A DNA stretch of 10,699 bases from the NCBI GenBank assembly GCA_026770585.1, contig MU646717.1, positions 189,934 through 200,632 on the forward strand. The letters are read 5' to 3'. A model generated the notes under the pieces. That model was not told the origin of the DNA, ran no database searches, and saw only the letters and a program-made list of their open reading frames with translations. Shown piece by piece: positions 1 through 6,190 of this stretch. Position 1 is the first letter of the stretch, and each line of letters starts with the position of its first letter. The stretch is from Baffinella frigidus (taxonomy: Eukaryota > Cryptophyceae > Cryptomonadales > Baffinellaceae). Position numbers and translations under genes: made by a program.

Positions 1-190
1 TTTGGAGTTTGGAGTTTGGAGGGGTTGGGGTTTGGGGTTTGGGGTTTGGGGGTTGGGGTTCTGGGTTCTGGGTTTGGGGGTTGGGTTCTGGGGTTCTGGG
101 TTTGGGATTCGGGGTCTGGGGTCTGGGGTTTGGGTTTTGGGGTTTGGGATTTGGGGTTTAGGGTTCGGGGTTTGGGGTTTGGGGTTGGTA
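1..190 (+). repeat. Degenerate telomere-like array, TTTGGGG type
   Basis: Tandem 6-8 bp units, mostly GGGGTTT with GGGGTTC variants, G-rich on the plus strand. No coding signal. Confidence 0.9.
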
Positions 191-211
191 AAAATAAATA
201 TATATAAATAC

Positions 212-295
212 CCGAGATGACTGTCAGCGCGGGACGAGATGATGGACGCGAGCGTGTCTAAGACAGTTGCGTCGGATGTGCCGGGTGTGTTGTAC
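212..295 (-). CDS. Exon M: continues the arm region
   Basis: The acceptor is AAAGCAG and the donor CTCGG/GTATTT. It has 84 bases, and the first base completes the Lys left by exon L. It reads YNTPGTSDATVLDTLASIIS and then SRADSHL. With exon L this gives LAAHYLIKYN, then a second helix and SRADSHLG. That pattern resembles the helix pair after the NTPase core of nephrocystin-3-like proteins, where a conserved S-N-P-L-y-L stretch follows. The gene continues beyond position 1 of the window. The donor is followed by AT-rich sequence and then a TTTGGGG array. Confidence 0.55.
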
Positions 296-300
296 CTGCT

Positions 301-533
301 TTCGGGTTAGGGTTTGGGGGTTAGGGTTTGGGGTTTGGGGTTTGTGGGTTGGGGTCTAGGGTTTAGGGTTTAGGGTTCAGAGTTTTGGGTTCAGGGTTTA
401 GGGTTTAGAGTTTAGGGTTTAGGGTTTAGGGTTTAGGGTTTAGGGTTTAGGGTTTAGGGTTTGGGGTTCAGGGTTCAGGGTTCAGGGTTTAGGTTTTATG
501 GTTTATGGTTTCGGGTTTAGGGTTTAGGGTTGA
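301..533 (+). repeat. Telomere-like array, TTTAGGG type
   Basis: A tandem array containing about eight nearly uninterrupted TTTAGGG units around 407-465. This is the plant-type telomere sequence in an interstitial position, between exons L and M. Confidence 0.95.
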
Positions 534-534
534 C

Positions 535-613
535 TTGATGAGGTAGTGTGCCGCGAGGAGGTGGGCTTCGCGTTCCGAAAGCGGCGCGAGCGGTACGGAG
601 CGCGTGTCCTTCT
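535..613 (-). CDS. Exon L: arm-region helix after the NTPase core
   Basis: The acceptor is GTGCAG and the donor CAA/GTCAAC. It has 79 bases. The first two bases complete Glu with exon K, and the last two (AA) are completed as Lys by exon M. It reads KDTRSVPLAPLSEREAHLLA and then AHYLI. A conserved L-x-P-L-s-x-x-E-a-x-x-L-l element follows the NTPase core in NACHT and nephrocystin-3-like proteins, and LAPLSEREAHLL matches it. Four start copies lie upstream (742, 773, 947, 1107). The donor runs directly into a CCCTAAA-type intron. Confidence 0.6.
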
Positions 614-699
614 CTGCACGCGCCGCGATTTGATGGTCAATATGTGAGGTCGGACCCCCTTGGGTCGGGTCGGGGAGCTCATCCGTAGATTGTTCACAT

Positions 700-1110
700 C
701 TCCTCAAGAGTGAAGTGGGCGTGGCCTTCGATGTGTCCTTCTCTGGGTTAGGGTCCGGGGTGTCAGGCCTTCTCTGCACGCCGACGCGATTTCCTGGTCA
801 ATATGTGAGGCCGCCGTCAGGTCCGTTAGGTTCTTTTAACTCCCACCATAGGCGGGCACCGGAACTTATCTTGCTGAAAAGCCTAACGACGATTGACCAG
901 TCACGGACCGCCCACTGGAAGTGGGTGAGCGGAGCGCGTGTCCTGCTCTGCACGCGCCGCGATTTGATGTTCAAAATAGGAGGCCATATAGGGCCAGAAT
1001 CCTATAGGGCAAGAAGTGTCTTTATATGGCAAGAACCCTATATGGCAAGAAGTTTATCTATACCGCCCACTGGAAGTGGGTCAGCGGTACGGATCGCGTG
1101 TCCTTCTCTG
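700..1110 (-). pseudogene. Four start copies of exon L
   Basis: Acceptors with exon-L starts lie at 742 (EKDTSK-like), 773 (EK then stop), 947 (QDTRSAHP) and 1107 (EKDTRSVPLTHF, stop after WAV). The 947 and 1107 copies share an altered continuation containing CCCACTTCCAGTGGG. The exon-proximal intron sequence (ATTGACCATCAAATCGCG) is repeated with them. Confidence 0.6.
975..1060 (+). repeat. Short CTATATGGCAAGAA repeats
   Basis: Three spaced copies of a roughly 15-bp unit, followed by TTATCTAT. It lies within the intron between exon L copies; no function seen. Confidence 0.7.
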
Positions 1111-1245
1111 CGATTTAATGGTCAAAATATCATCAAATCGCGCCGCGATTTGATGGTCAAAATATGAGGCCGCCGACAATCGAACAATCAGTGATGTTCA
1201 TGGTACAGAGGGCGGGGAGGATGGGGGGGAAGAGAGGATGATGAC

Positions 1246-1302
1246 CTGCAGTGGACGGGGGCAGGGGGGCGTGCTCGGGTGGAGCGTTCTAAGGCTCAGG
1301 GT

Positions 1303-1355
<53 letters not shown>

Positions 1356-1518
1356 GGCTGAGGGTTGAGGGCTGAGGGTTGAGAGTTGAGGGCTGAGGGT
1401 TGAGGGTTTCGGTTTTCGGTTTTCGGTTTTCGGGTTTCGGGTTTCGGGTTTCGGGTTTCGGTTTTCGGTTTTCAGGTTTCGGGTTTCGGTTCTCGGTTTC
1501 GGGTTCCAAGTTCCGGGT

Positions 1519-1550
<32 letters not shown>

Positions 1551-1740
1551 GTTTGAGGGTTGAGGGTTGAGGGTTAAGGGCTGAGGGTTGAGGGGCAGAT
1601 AAGAAACCTGCTGTGGACGGGGGCAGGGGGGGCGCCTCAGGCTTAGGGTTCTAGGACTTGGGGTTCAGGGTTCAAGGGGGGGGGTTCAAATAGGAAACCT
1701 GCAGTAGACGGAGGCAAGGGGACCTCCTCGGGCTTAGGGT
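1246..1740 (-). pseudogene. Three end copies of exon K
   Basis: Copies end at 1699, 1608 and 1246. Each keeps about 20-30 bases of exon K end (CCCCCGTCCACTGCAG or close) and its GT donor. They sit in a tandem unit of about 90 bp: donor, GGTTCA-type repeat, then the next copy. The outermost (1246) is separated from the others by a 300-bp TTGAGGG/TTTCGGG array. The 1608 copy has CAGCAG in place of CTGCAG. Confidence 0.6.
1290..1595 (+). repeat. Mixed minisatellite: TTGAGGG blocks flanking a TTTCGGG block
   Basis: TTGAGGG units occupy 1300-1405 and 1515-1595. A TTTCGGG/TTTTCGG block lies between them (about 1408-1508). Each block is homogenised for a different single-base variant of TTTAGGG. 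Confidence 0.9.
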
Positions 1741-1791
1741 TCTAGGACTTAGGGTTGCGGGTTAGGGGGGGGGGGGGTTCAAATAGGAAAC

Positions 1792-1894
1792 CTGCAGTGG
1801 ACGGGGGCAGGGGCGCCTCCTCAGGCGCGGAGAGGACGAGCTGGATCGAGGGGTCGAGTGCGAAGGCGCGCAATTGCTGCAGCGGCGCCGCGAC
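1792..1894 (-). CDS. Exon K: sensor-like strand of the NTPase core
   Basis: The acceptor is CTCGCAG and the donor GCAG/GTTTCC. It has 103 bases, starts on a codon boundary and ends one base into a codon, which exon L completes as Glu. It reads VAAPLQQLRAFALDPSIQLV and then LSAPEEAPLPPSTA. IQLVLSAPEE after a helix and a short loop resembles the strand after Walker B in STAND NTPases (often VRLVLSSRP). The usual Arg is absent here. Three start copies lie upstream (2263, 2367, 2754) and three end copies downstream (1699, 1608, 1246). Confidence 0.6.
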
Positions 1895-1956
1895 CTGCGA
1901 GCGAGAGGCGTTGGGAGTTAGCGTTTCGGATACGAGTAGTGCGTGTAGTGGGGTTA

Positions 1957-2194
1957 TTGTACTTTTCGGGTCAGCGCGGATTTTCTCGAGGTCGGGTCGG
2001 GGTGTCGGGAAATGAAAATCTCGATAATTGGTGCGTCCATCTAAAGTTTTATGCTATCTTATGCATTGATATGATGACAAGATGCACCCCCCGCCCATAA
2101 TATGTCACAAATACTAGAGCCCTTTTTCGATTTTTTCGATTTTTCCCGACTCCCCGACCCCGACCCAAAATCCGCGCTGACCCGAAAAGTACAA
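1957..2194. mobile_element. MITE 1, TA target duplication (Tc1/mariner-like)
   Basis: This 238-bp element has a perfect 28-bp terminal inverted repeat (TTGTACTTTTCGGGTCAGCG and onward), extended with gaps into GGGTCGGGG / CCCCGACCC. It is flanked by TA on both sides (1955-1956 and 2195-2196). It has no coding capacity. Terminal inverted repeats with a TA duplication are typical of non-autonomous Tc1/mariner elements (Stowaway-like MITEs). It sits in the intron upstream of exon K. Confidence 0.85.
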
Positions 2195-2224
2195 TACAAG
2201 TGTGATAGACGTATGTGAGGGGGC

Positions 2225-2263
2225 GAGTGCGAAGGCGCGTGATTGCTGCATGGGGGCAACGAC
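2225..2263 (-). pseudogene. Exon K start copy K2
   Basis: Acceptor CTCGCAG followed by VVAPMQQSRAFALAP. It has the same intron sequence upstream as exon K (CAACGCCTCTCGCAG). Confidence 0.6.
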
Positions 2264-2339
2264 CTGCGAGAGGCGTTGGGGTGCGGGGTTAGGGTGTCGG
2301 GTGCTTCGTGGGGTTCGGGTTTAGGGTGTAGGGTTCTTG

Positions 2340-2367
2340 AACTTGGCTGCTGCAGGGGGGGCGCGAC
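2340..2367 (-). pseudogene. Exon K start copy K3
   Basis: Acceptor TACGCAG followed by VAPPLQQ, then divergence into telomere-like sequence. Immediately upstream are two tandem 26-bp palindromic units. Confidence 0.5.
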
Positions 2368-2376
2368 CTGCGTACT

Positions 2377-2428
2377 AATTATTTCCGCGGAAATAATTAT
2401 CAAATTATTTCCGCGGAAATAATTATCA
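2377..2428. repeat. Two tandem copies of a 26-bp palindromic unit
   Basis: Each unit contains a perfect 22-bp palindrome (half-site AATTATTTCCG) followed by ATCA. The palindromes lie at 2377-2398 and 2403-2424. It is AT-rich in a GC-rich setting, with a SacII-like CCGCGG centre. Confidence 0.9.
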
Positions 2429-2539
2429 AAAACGGCAAAAGGGGACGGTTCTGGTGCAAATTGTTGACTTTGACCATTATTGCATTGGTTTTTCATTACC
2501 GGAATGTTTAAAATCAGTTTTGTTTTAAATCAGTTTTGG

Positions 2540-2754
2540 AGATCGAGGGGTCGAGTGCGAACGTCCGCAATCTAATCCCGCCGAGTATTCATAATGAATA
2601 CGATTCTGGTGTATCTTAAGGGTATAACTAAGACAGTCGTTTATTTAGACTTCATTTAGAGCCTTAAGATACACCAAATTCGGGCCGGAGGTCCCCGAAA
2701 TCGTATTCATTATGAATACTCGTCCGGATGAAATTGCTGCAGGGGGGCCGCGAC
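2540..2754 (-). pseudogene. Exon K start copy K4, split by a MITE
   Basis: The first part (2754-2732, acceptor ACTACAG, reading VAAPLQQ) and the second part (2571-2540, reading RTFALDPSI) are separated by a 160-bp inverted-repeat element. The intact exon K provides the uninterrupted reference. Confidence 0.7.
2572..2731. mobile_element. MITE 2, inserted in an exon K copy
   Basis: This is an inverted-repeat element with arms CGAGTATTCATAATGAATAC and its complement, plus a second inverted pair (TGGTGTATCTTAAGG / CCTTAAGATACACCA). The right arm carries an extra 22-bp segment. The ends are probably TAATCC / GGATGA with imperfect pairing, and an AAT on each side is a possible target duplication. 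It interrupts copy K4. There is no coding sequence. Confidence 0.8.
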
Positions 2755-2819
2755 CTGTAGTGTGCGAAATCGTCTCAAGAGGAGTCATAGTGCGGTGTGC
2801 AGAGAAGGTTGCCGAAGAA

Positions 2820-2938
2820 ACAATGTTACACACAAGTGTAAACATGAACTTTTCAAGAGTAAGAACAAGAAAAAATAATAAAAAATAAAATAATGAAATC
2901 AGTAAAAATATTAGAAAAATAACAGTAAGGCTGCTATG
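2820..2938. other. AT-rich intron segment
   Basis: A-rich on the plus strand (AAAAATAATAAAAAATAAAA and similar). No gene signal on either strand. Confidence 0.6.
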
Positions 2939-2998
2939 TTCTCGAGGCTTCCTCTCTCCCATCTCCGAGAAGCCATCCATCACCACCAGCACTATGGG
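2938..2998 (-). pseudogene. Exon J body copy, frameshifted
   Basis: This reads VLVVMDGFS and then shifts frame by one base relative to exon J. It still matches in DNA to CGAGAA and then diverges without a donor. It is downstream of the intact exon. The same stretch TTCTCGAGGCTTCCTCTCTC occurs on the plus strand in both copies. Confidence 0.6.
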
Positions 2999-3039
2999 CA
3001 AAAATAGTAATAAAAGTTATCATAATAGCAGAAGAAAAA

Positions 3040-3115
3040 TCAGTATTAGTAGTAGTAGTAGTAGTAGTAGAAGTAGTAGTATTAGTCGTATTAGTAGTAG
3101 TAAAGGTAGTCAAGT
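3040..3115. repeat. (AGT)n trinucleotide repeat
   Basis: An imperfect run of AGT triplets with AAGT and ATT interruptions, in the intron downstream of exon J. Reading frames through it (Ser-rich) are not credible genes. Confidence 0.85.
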
Positions 3116-3150
3116 AATGATAGTAGCAATAAGAAGAAGAAAAAGAATAC

Positions 3151-3261
3151 CTCGCGGTGTAGAGCGGCAGCCATCTTCTCGAGGCTTCCTCTCTCTTCCG
3201 TCGAAAAGCCATCCATCACCACCAGGATCGACGCCCCTCTTTTCAGCGTCCGCCGGGCCTC
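3151..3261 (-). CDS. Exon J: Walker B-like exon of the STAND-like NTPase
   Basis: The acceptor is AAATCAG and the donor GAG/GTATTC. It is exactly 37 codons (111 bases) with both ends on codon boundaries. It reads EARRTLKRGASILVVMDGFS, then TEERGSLEKMAAALHRE. ILVVMDG has the form of a Walker B strand (four hydrophobics, Asp, Gly), as in NACHT-type NTPases (hhhhDG). The preceding basic helix is also usual there. The second acidic residue often seen in LDGLDE is displaced (DGFSTEE). Together with exon D this is the main basis for the family call. Start copies lie upstream at 3524 and 3715, and a frameshifted body copy downstream at 2938-2998. Confidence 0.65.
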
Positions 3262-3399
3262 CTGATTTATTCGGGTTCCGGGTTCAGGGGCGCCAGTCGA
3301 GAATGCGGGAGGATCCTATTTACATGTGGGGTTGTGAATATTTGTACCAGGATAGGGTGTTCCAACTTCGCGCCTTCAAGGGGGTGTAATAAGCGATTC

Positions 3400-3680
3400 T
3401 ACCGGGGAGTTTTAGACACATTAAGAGTTCATACCGGGAATTTTGAATCCGGTTCGATCGTTAGGGTGCAGTCATCCATCGCGATCGTTAGTCATCCATC
3501 AAGGCCCCTCTTGAGCGTCGCCTCCTGAGTTATCGGGGTTTCAGCTTTTGGGGGGGGGGTCAAGCGTTTGTACCACCGAGTGTTAGATTTATTAAGATTG
3601 TGTACCGGGGAGTTTTAGATTCGGTACCGTGCGCGGTGCTGGACACACCCGGTTTAGTGTTGGACACACCCGGTTTGGGG
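3400..3680. repeat. Degenerate direct repeats in the I-J intron
   Basis: The motif TACCGGGGAGTTTTAGA with ATTAAGA and nearby sequence recurs at about 3400-3460 and 3580-3630. TCATCCATC with CGATCGTTAG recurs at 3458-3500. A 20-bp unit with GGACACACCCGGTTT is tandem at 3643-3677. No gene is seen apart from the exon J start copy. Confidence 0.6.
3500..3524 (-). pseudogene. Exon J start copy
   Basis: After acceptor CTCAG it reads EATLKRG, which equals EARRTLKRG with an in-frame two-codon deletion and four third-position changes. It then meets a stop in GATGGATGA. Confidence 0.5.
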
Positions 3681-3685
3681 GTGGG

Positions 3686-3834
3686 AGGTGCCCTTTTCAA
3701 CGTCCGCCGGGCCTCCTGATTTGTACGGGTTCCGGGTTCAGGGGCGCCACTCGAGAATGCTGGAGGATCCTATTTACATGTGGGGTTGTAAATATTTGTA
3801 CCAGGATAGGGTCTTCCAACCTCGCGCCTGGCCA
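3686..3834 (-). repeat. Duplicate of the exon J acceptor region
   Basis: About 145 bp match 3230-3378. The match includes roughly 110 bp of intron, the acceptor and the first eight codons of exon J (EARRTLKR, at 3715-3692). It is a direct record of one duplication across the intron-exon boundary. The copies differ by scattered substitutions. Confidence 0.75.
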
Positions 3835-3835
3835 A

Positions 3836-4010
3836 TATATGGCTAGTTACGTGACCAATCAACGAAAGTTACTACACATATACCCACTTTTAAAAGCACA
3901 TCGGTTTTTAAACAGGCCCCTCCAGCATTCTCGTGTGGTGTGTACCGCACAGCGAGAACTACGAAGGGAGTATTGGTTGAACATCAACCAAGAATCGGTG
4001 AGGATGTCCG
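3836..4010. other. Unassigned intron sequence
   Basis: Unique-looking sequence without repeats or plausible exons on either strand. A plus-strand frame runs through part of it but consists largely of the neighbouring repeat and has no recognisable domain. Confidence 0.5.
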
Positions 4011-4120
4011 TTGTAGGACCAGCCTACGTCCCTACGGCATTGCCTACCGTAGTGCCCTACGGATTATTCACTGCTGGCTTGCTCACGAAATCCCTTGGTA
4101 GCCCGCTGGGTGGCTCCGCA
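4011..4120 (+). repeat. Dispersed repeat family R, copy 1 (empty site for MITE 3)
   Basis: It contains CCTACGTCCCTACGG, GCCTACCGTAG, a spacer and then CGAAATCCCTTGGTAGCCCG. Other members are at 4228-4256, 4495-4655, 4656-4730 and 5085-5395. This copy carries CCCTTGGTAGCCCGCTG uninterrupted. Confidence 0.75.
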
Positions 4121-4227
4121 CCAAACCTCAGCACCAAACCTCCGCGCTGAGCGTACCAACGCACAACCAATTAGCAGCCACTTAGCAATGCAAATCTGGT
4201 CATGTTAACGCTAAATCTAGGGGTCCC

Positions 4228-4256
4228 GAAACCCTCGAAGCCCACAGTGTGGTTCC
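4228..4256 (+). repeat. Family R terminal fragment
   Basis: CCGAAACCCTCGAAGCCCAC followed by AGTGTGG matches the end of family R with a few changes. Confidence 0.5.
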
Positions 4257-4282
4257 ACTTAGCAGCGGCCGAGTTCCTTTCT

Positions 4283-4298
4283 CCCCGGATATCCGGGG
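4283..4298. other. 16-bp perfect palindrome
   Basis: CCCCGGATATCCGGGG, flanked by TTTCT and GGAAA, so the pairing extends imperfectly further. The surrounding 4260-4430 shows no gene. Confidence 0.7.
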
Positions 4299-4434
4299 GG
4301 AAATGCGGTTAGAATTTAATGCAAATGGATAAGATGCTAGTACAAATAGTTTAGATGGACTGTATCCGTGAAGCCCCCGGTGGCTACTGAGTGGAAGGAG
4401 AGAGAAGAGTGTGTTTATTACGGGTCAAATGACA

Positions 4435-4480
4435 GAAAGGAGGAGGAGCATCACCTGAAGGAAGCGCTGATCTGCGGTCT
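4435..4480 (-). pseudogene. Exon I end copy I1
   Basis: This fragment preserves the last bases of exon I with a CTTCAG/GTGATG donor, followed by the same CTCCTCC pyrimidine tract. The upstream part is replaced by an inverted copy of the dispersed repeat. Confidence 0.45.
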
Positions 4481-4494
4481 GCAACGCCTACGGT

Positions 4495-4655
4495 CCACAC
4501 AGCGGACTTCGAAGGGGTTTTGAATGACCCATAAGAGATCAGACCTAGGACCCTACGGTAGGCAACCCGTAGGGACATAGGGGGGTTCCTAAGGATAAGG
4601 TAACGGAAACTCGGGCTCTCAGCGCCCGAAATTCCCTTCGTAGCCCTCTGTGTGG
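4495..4655. mobile_element. Family R paired copy with terminal inverted repeats
   Basis: It starts CCACACAGCGGACTTCGAAG and ends CTTCGTAGCCCTCTGTGTGG, inverted copies of about 28 bp. The left half is an inverted copy of the family R unit (including CCTACGGTAGGCAACCCGTA), and the right half carries the terminus in direct orientation. This looks like a 161-bp MITE-like element, or two family members back to back. I see no convincing target duplication. Confidence 0.6.
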
Positions 4656-4730
4656 ATTGTCTACCGTATGGTCCTATGCATGATCCACTTCTAGGTTCGT
4701 CACAAAATCTCTTCGTAGCCCGCTGTTTGC
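4656..4730 (+). repeat. Family R copy 3
   Basis: CTACCGTATGGTCCTATGCA, a spacer, then CTCTTCGTAGCCCGCTGT. Diverged but collinear with copies 1 and 4. Confidence 0.6.
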
Positions 4731-4749
4731 ATGGGGTGGGGTACATAAC

Positions 4750-4809
4750 CTACAAAAAATGCTGTTCCGCGATCTGAGGCGCCGCAGCAGGGTCCACTGC
4801 CCCTGCTTC
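4750..4809 (-). pseudogene. Exon I copy I2 with deletion and stop
   Basis: This copy runs from the start to the donor but lacks the middle of the exon between two GTGGAC-like stretches. It ends in TTGTAG/GTTATG, where a stop codon replaces the last Gln. It cannot substitute for exon I. Confidence 0.55.
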
Positions 4810-4934
4810 TTTCGCACTGGGTTTCTGCTCTAAACCTGTTCTATGACAAGCCCAGTTTTACTCAGGCAGAGCTAGAAAACTCCGCGGTGCGCGTACCAGA
4901 GGAAACAAAGAGAAAGGAGGAAGAGGAGCATAAC

Positions 4935-4955
4935 CTGCAAAAACACTTCATCCCT
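4935..4955 (-). pseudogene. Exon I end copy I3
   Basis: Only the terminal TGCAG/GTTATGCTCCTC junction is kept, embedded in A-rich and GA-rich sequence. Confidence 0.35.
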
Positions 4956-5007
4956 CAGCCCTGCAAAAAAACGCGGATCAAATGAGAGAAAAAAGGAGGA
5001 GCATAAC

Positions 5008-5078
5008 CTGCAGGAATCGTTGCTCCGCGGTCTGGAGCGCCGCGGCAGGGTCCAGGCTGCACAGGTCCACTGCCGCCC
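5008..5078 (-). CDS. Exon I, copy I4 (complete, identical peptide)
   Basis: The acceptor is GTCCCAG and the donor CTGCAG/GTTATG. It has 71 bases and the same phases as I6. The peptide is identical to that of I6. The two copies differ at six bases, each at a third codon position, and the split Gly codon is also conserved. Upstream of I4 lies a copy of the dispersed inverted-repeat family (from about 5085). Downstream the intron starts with GTTATGCTCCTCC, the same as at the other copies. Confidence 0.6.
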
Positions 5079-5084
5079 CTGGGA

Positions 5085-5395
5085 CCGGCCTATGTTCCTA
5101 CGGTATCGCCTACCGGTATTGCCTACCGTAGGCTCCTATGGCGTGTTATTCACGTTCGGGTTAGGTTAGGTTATGGCGAAATCCCTTGGTAGAGCGTTTG
5201 CGGTAGTTGTTGTCCGTTTTGGACGTACGGTTTCCCCGTTTCCCCGTTTTGAAATGGACTTGTAGGGTTTTAGAGCGAGTAGTAAAACAAAAGTGTTGTT
5301 TTAAATAGTACCAAAAGCATGTTTCCGGTACTGTTTAAAATCCTTGTCACGTCCTACAAGTCCATTTCAAAACGGACGCTCTAGCCCGCTGTGTG
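5085..5395 (+). repeat. Family R copy 4, interrupted by MITE 3
   Basis: CCTACGGTATCGCCTACCGG, a second GCCTACCGTAG, then CGAAATCCCTTGGTA, the inserted element, and TAGCCCGCTGTGTGG. Removing the insert and one TA gives the sequence found in copy 1. Confidence 0.8.
5192..5381. mobile_element. MITE 3, TA target duplication
   Basis: This 190-bp element starts GAGCGT and ends ACGCTC. It has a long internal inverted pair (CCGTTTTGAAATGGACTTGT at 5238-5257 and its complement at 5355-5374) and is flanked by TA on each side. The left arm carries extra sequence. No open frame. The family R copy at 4011-4120 is its empty site. Confidence 0.88.
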
Positions 5396-5479
5396 GCGCC
5401 GCGCGAATGGTATCAGACAACAAAAGGAAGAGGGGGAGAAAGAGGAGGAGGAAGAGGCCCAGAAGCATACAAAATAACA

Positions 5480-5510
5480 AAAGGAGGAGGAGGAGGAGGA
5501 GGAGGAGGAG
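5480..5510. repeat. (GGA)n polypurine tract
   Basis: A near-perfect run of GGA triplets on the plus strand. On the gene strand it is a CCT pyrimidine tract just after the donor of copy I5. Similar shorter GGAGGA tracts follow copies I1, I3 and I4. Confidence 0.85.
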
Positions 5511-5516
5511 CATAAC

Positions 5517-5548
5517 CTGAAGGAATCGTTGCTGCGCGGTCAAATGAG
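5517..5548 (-). pseudogene. Exon I end copy I5
   Basis: This reads TAQQRFLQ and then a donor TTCAG/GTTATG. It lies between the complete copies I6 and I4. It is followed by a long (CCT)n pyrimidine tract on the coding strand (5480-5510). Confidence 0.5.
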
Positions 5549-5571
5549 CAAAATGAGGAGGGGGTCATAAC

Positions 5572-5642
5572 CTGAAGGAATCGTTGTTCGGCGGTCTGAA
5601 GCGCCGCGGCAGGGTCCAGGCTACACAGGTCCACTGCCGCTC
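5572..5642 (-). CDS. Exon I, copy I6 (complete)
   Basis: The acceptor is CAACCAG and the donor CTTCAG/GTTATG. It has 71 bases, a 2-base start and a codon-boundary end, joining to exon J as FLQ-EARR. It reads AAVDLCSLDPAAALQTAEQR and then FLQ. It is predicted to form the helix just before the Walker B strand of exon J. A second complete copy (5008-5078) encodes the same peptide with six synonymous differences. Because 71 is not a multiple of three, only one of the two can be included in a given transcript without breaking the frame. Confidence 0.6.
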
Positions 5643-5646
5643 CTGG

Positions 5647-5850
5647 TTGAGGGTTTCAGGTTTGGGTTTCGCGTCCAACCACCCGGGAGGCTACGAAGCA
5701 CGTCTTGCCCGGATATTTGGACGTAACGTGACCAGAAATTGCTGACTTTTGGCGTGTTTCCTTAGCGACAATCCAATAATTAACTAGAGAATGTTCCCCG
5801 TAGTGTTCCGAGTGATATGTCCTCCTCGGACGGTGGCTTTCGGCATTTCC
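5647..5850. other. Unassigned intron sequence between copies of exon I
   Basis: No gene is seen. A weak inverted repeat (CGTCCAACCACCCGGG against CCCGGATATTTGGACG) spans 5669-5725. At 5852-5868 the sequence CTACTGCCCCTGGTTGAGGG repeats the acceptor region of exon I copy I6, giving a start-only fragment. Confidence 0.5.
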
Positions 5851-5869
5851 TGCTACTGCCCCTGGTTGA

Positions 5870-6128
5870 GGGTTTGGGGTTTAGGTTTAGGGTTCAGGGT
5901 TGGGGGTTGGGGGTTGGGGGTTGGGGGTTTAAGGTTTAGGGTGTAGGTTTAGAGTTAAGGGTTCAGGTTTAGGGTTTAGGGCTCAGGGTTTAGGGTTTAG
6001 GGTTCAGGTTTTAGGGATTAGGGTTTAGGGCTCAGGGTTTAGGGTTTAGGGTTTAGAGTTTAGGGTTCAGGGTTTAGGGTTTAGGGCTTAGGGTTTAGGG
6101 TTTAGGGTCCAAGGTTTAGGGTGTAGGG
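5870..6128 (+). repeat. Telomere-like array, TTTAGGG type with variants
   Basis: TTTAGGG with TTCAGGG, CTCAGGG and TTGGGGG units, G-rich on the plus strand. It lies downstream of exon H in the gene direction. Confidence 0.92.
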
Positions 6129-6134
6129 AATTAC

Positions 6135-6182
6135 CTGCGACAGCCCCCCCGTCCGTGAGGCCTCCTCCCGCCACGCTCCGGC
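6135..6182 (-). CDS. Exon H, short glycine-rich exon
   Basis: This 48-base exon lies between acceptor GAATCAG and donor GCAG/GTAATT. In the phase that joins F and I it reads RSVAGGGLTDGGAVA. In another phase it reads AGAWREEASRTGGLSQ. Both are open, so the frame rests on the neighbours. It lies between two telomere-like arrays. It would form a linker between the P-loop region and the Walker B region. The splice sites are good, but such a short open segment could occur by chance. Confidence 0.4.
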
Positions 6183-6190
6183 CTGATTCG

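Noticed and set aside
301-533. A chromosome end
   Set aside because: The array is interstitial, degenerate and flanked by exons on both sides. No terminal run without flank is present.
715-1167. Plus-strand frame of 150 codons
   Set aside because: Antisense to four copies of exon L. Its periodicity follows those copies.
1198-1509. Minus-strand frame of about 100 codons rich in NPQPSTL
   Set aside because: Translation of the TTGAGGG/TTTCGGG array. Only its first part overlaps a copied end of exon K.
2770-2800. Inverted similarity of CCTTCTCTGCAC to the exon L acceptor region
   Set aside because: Only about a dozen bases match, which is expected by chance in a repeat-rich window.
2994-3389. 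Plus-strand Ser-rich frame
   Set aside because: It is driven by the (AGT)n repeat and is antisense to exon J, which has the better splice and motif support.
3629-4150. Plus-strand frame of 173 codons
   Set aside because: It crosses an exon J acceptor copy, unique intron and a family R repeat on the wrong strand. No domain or consistent codon use.
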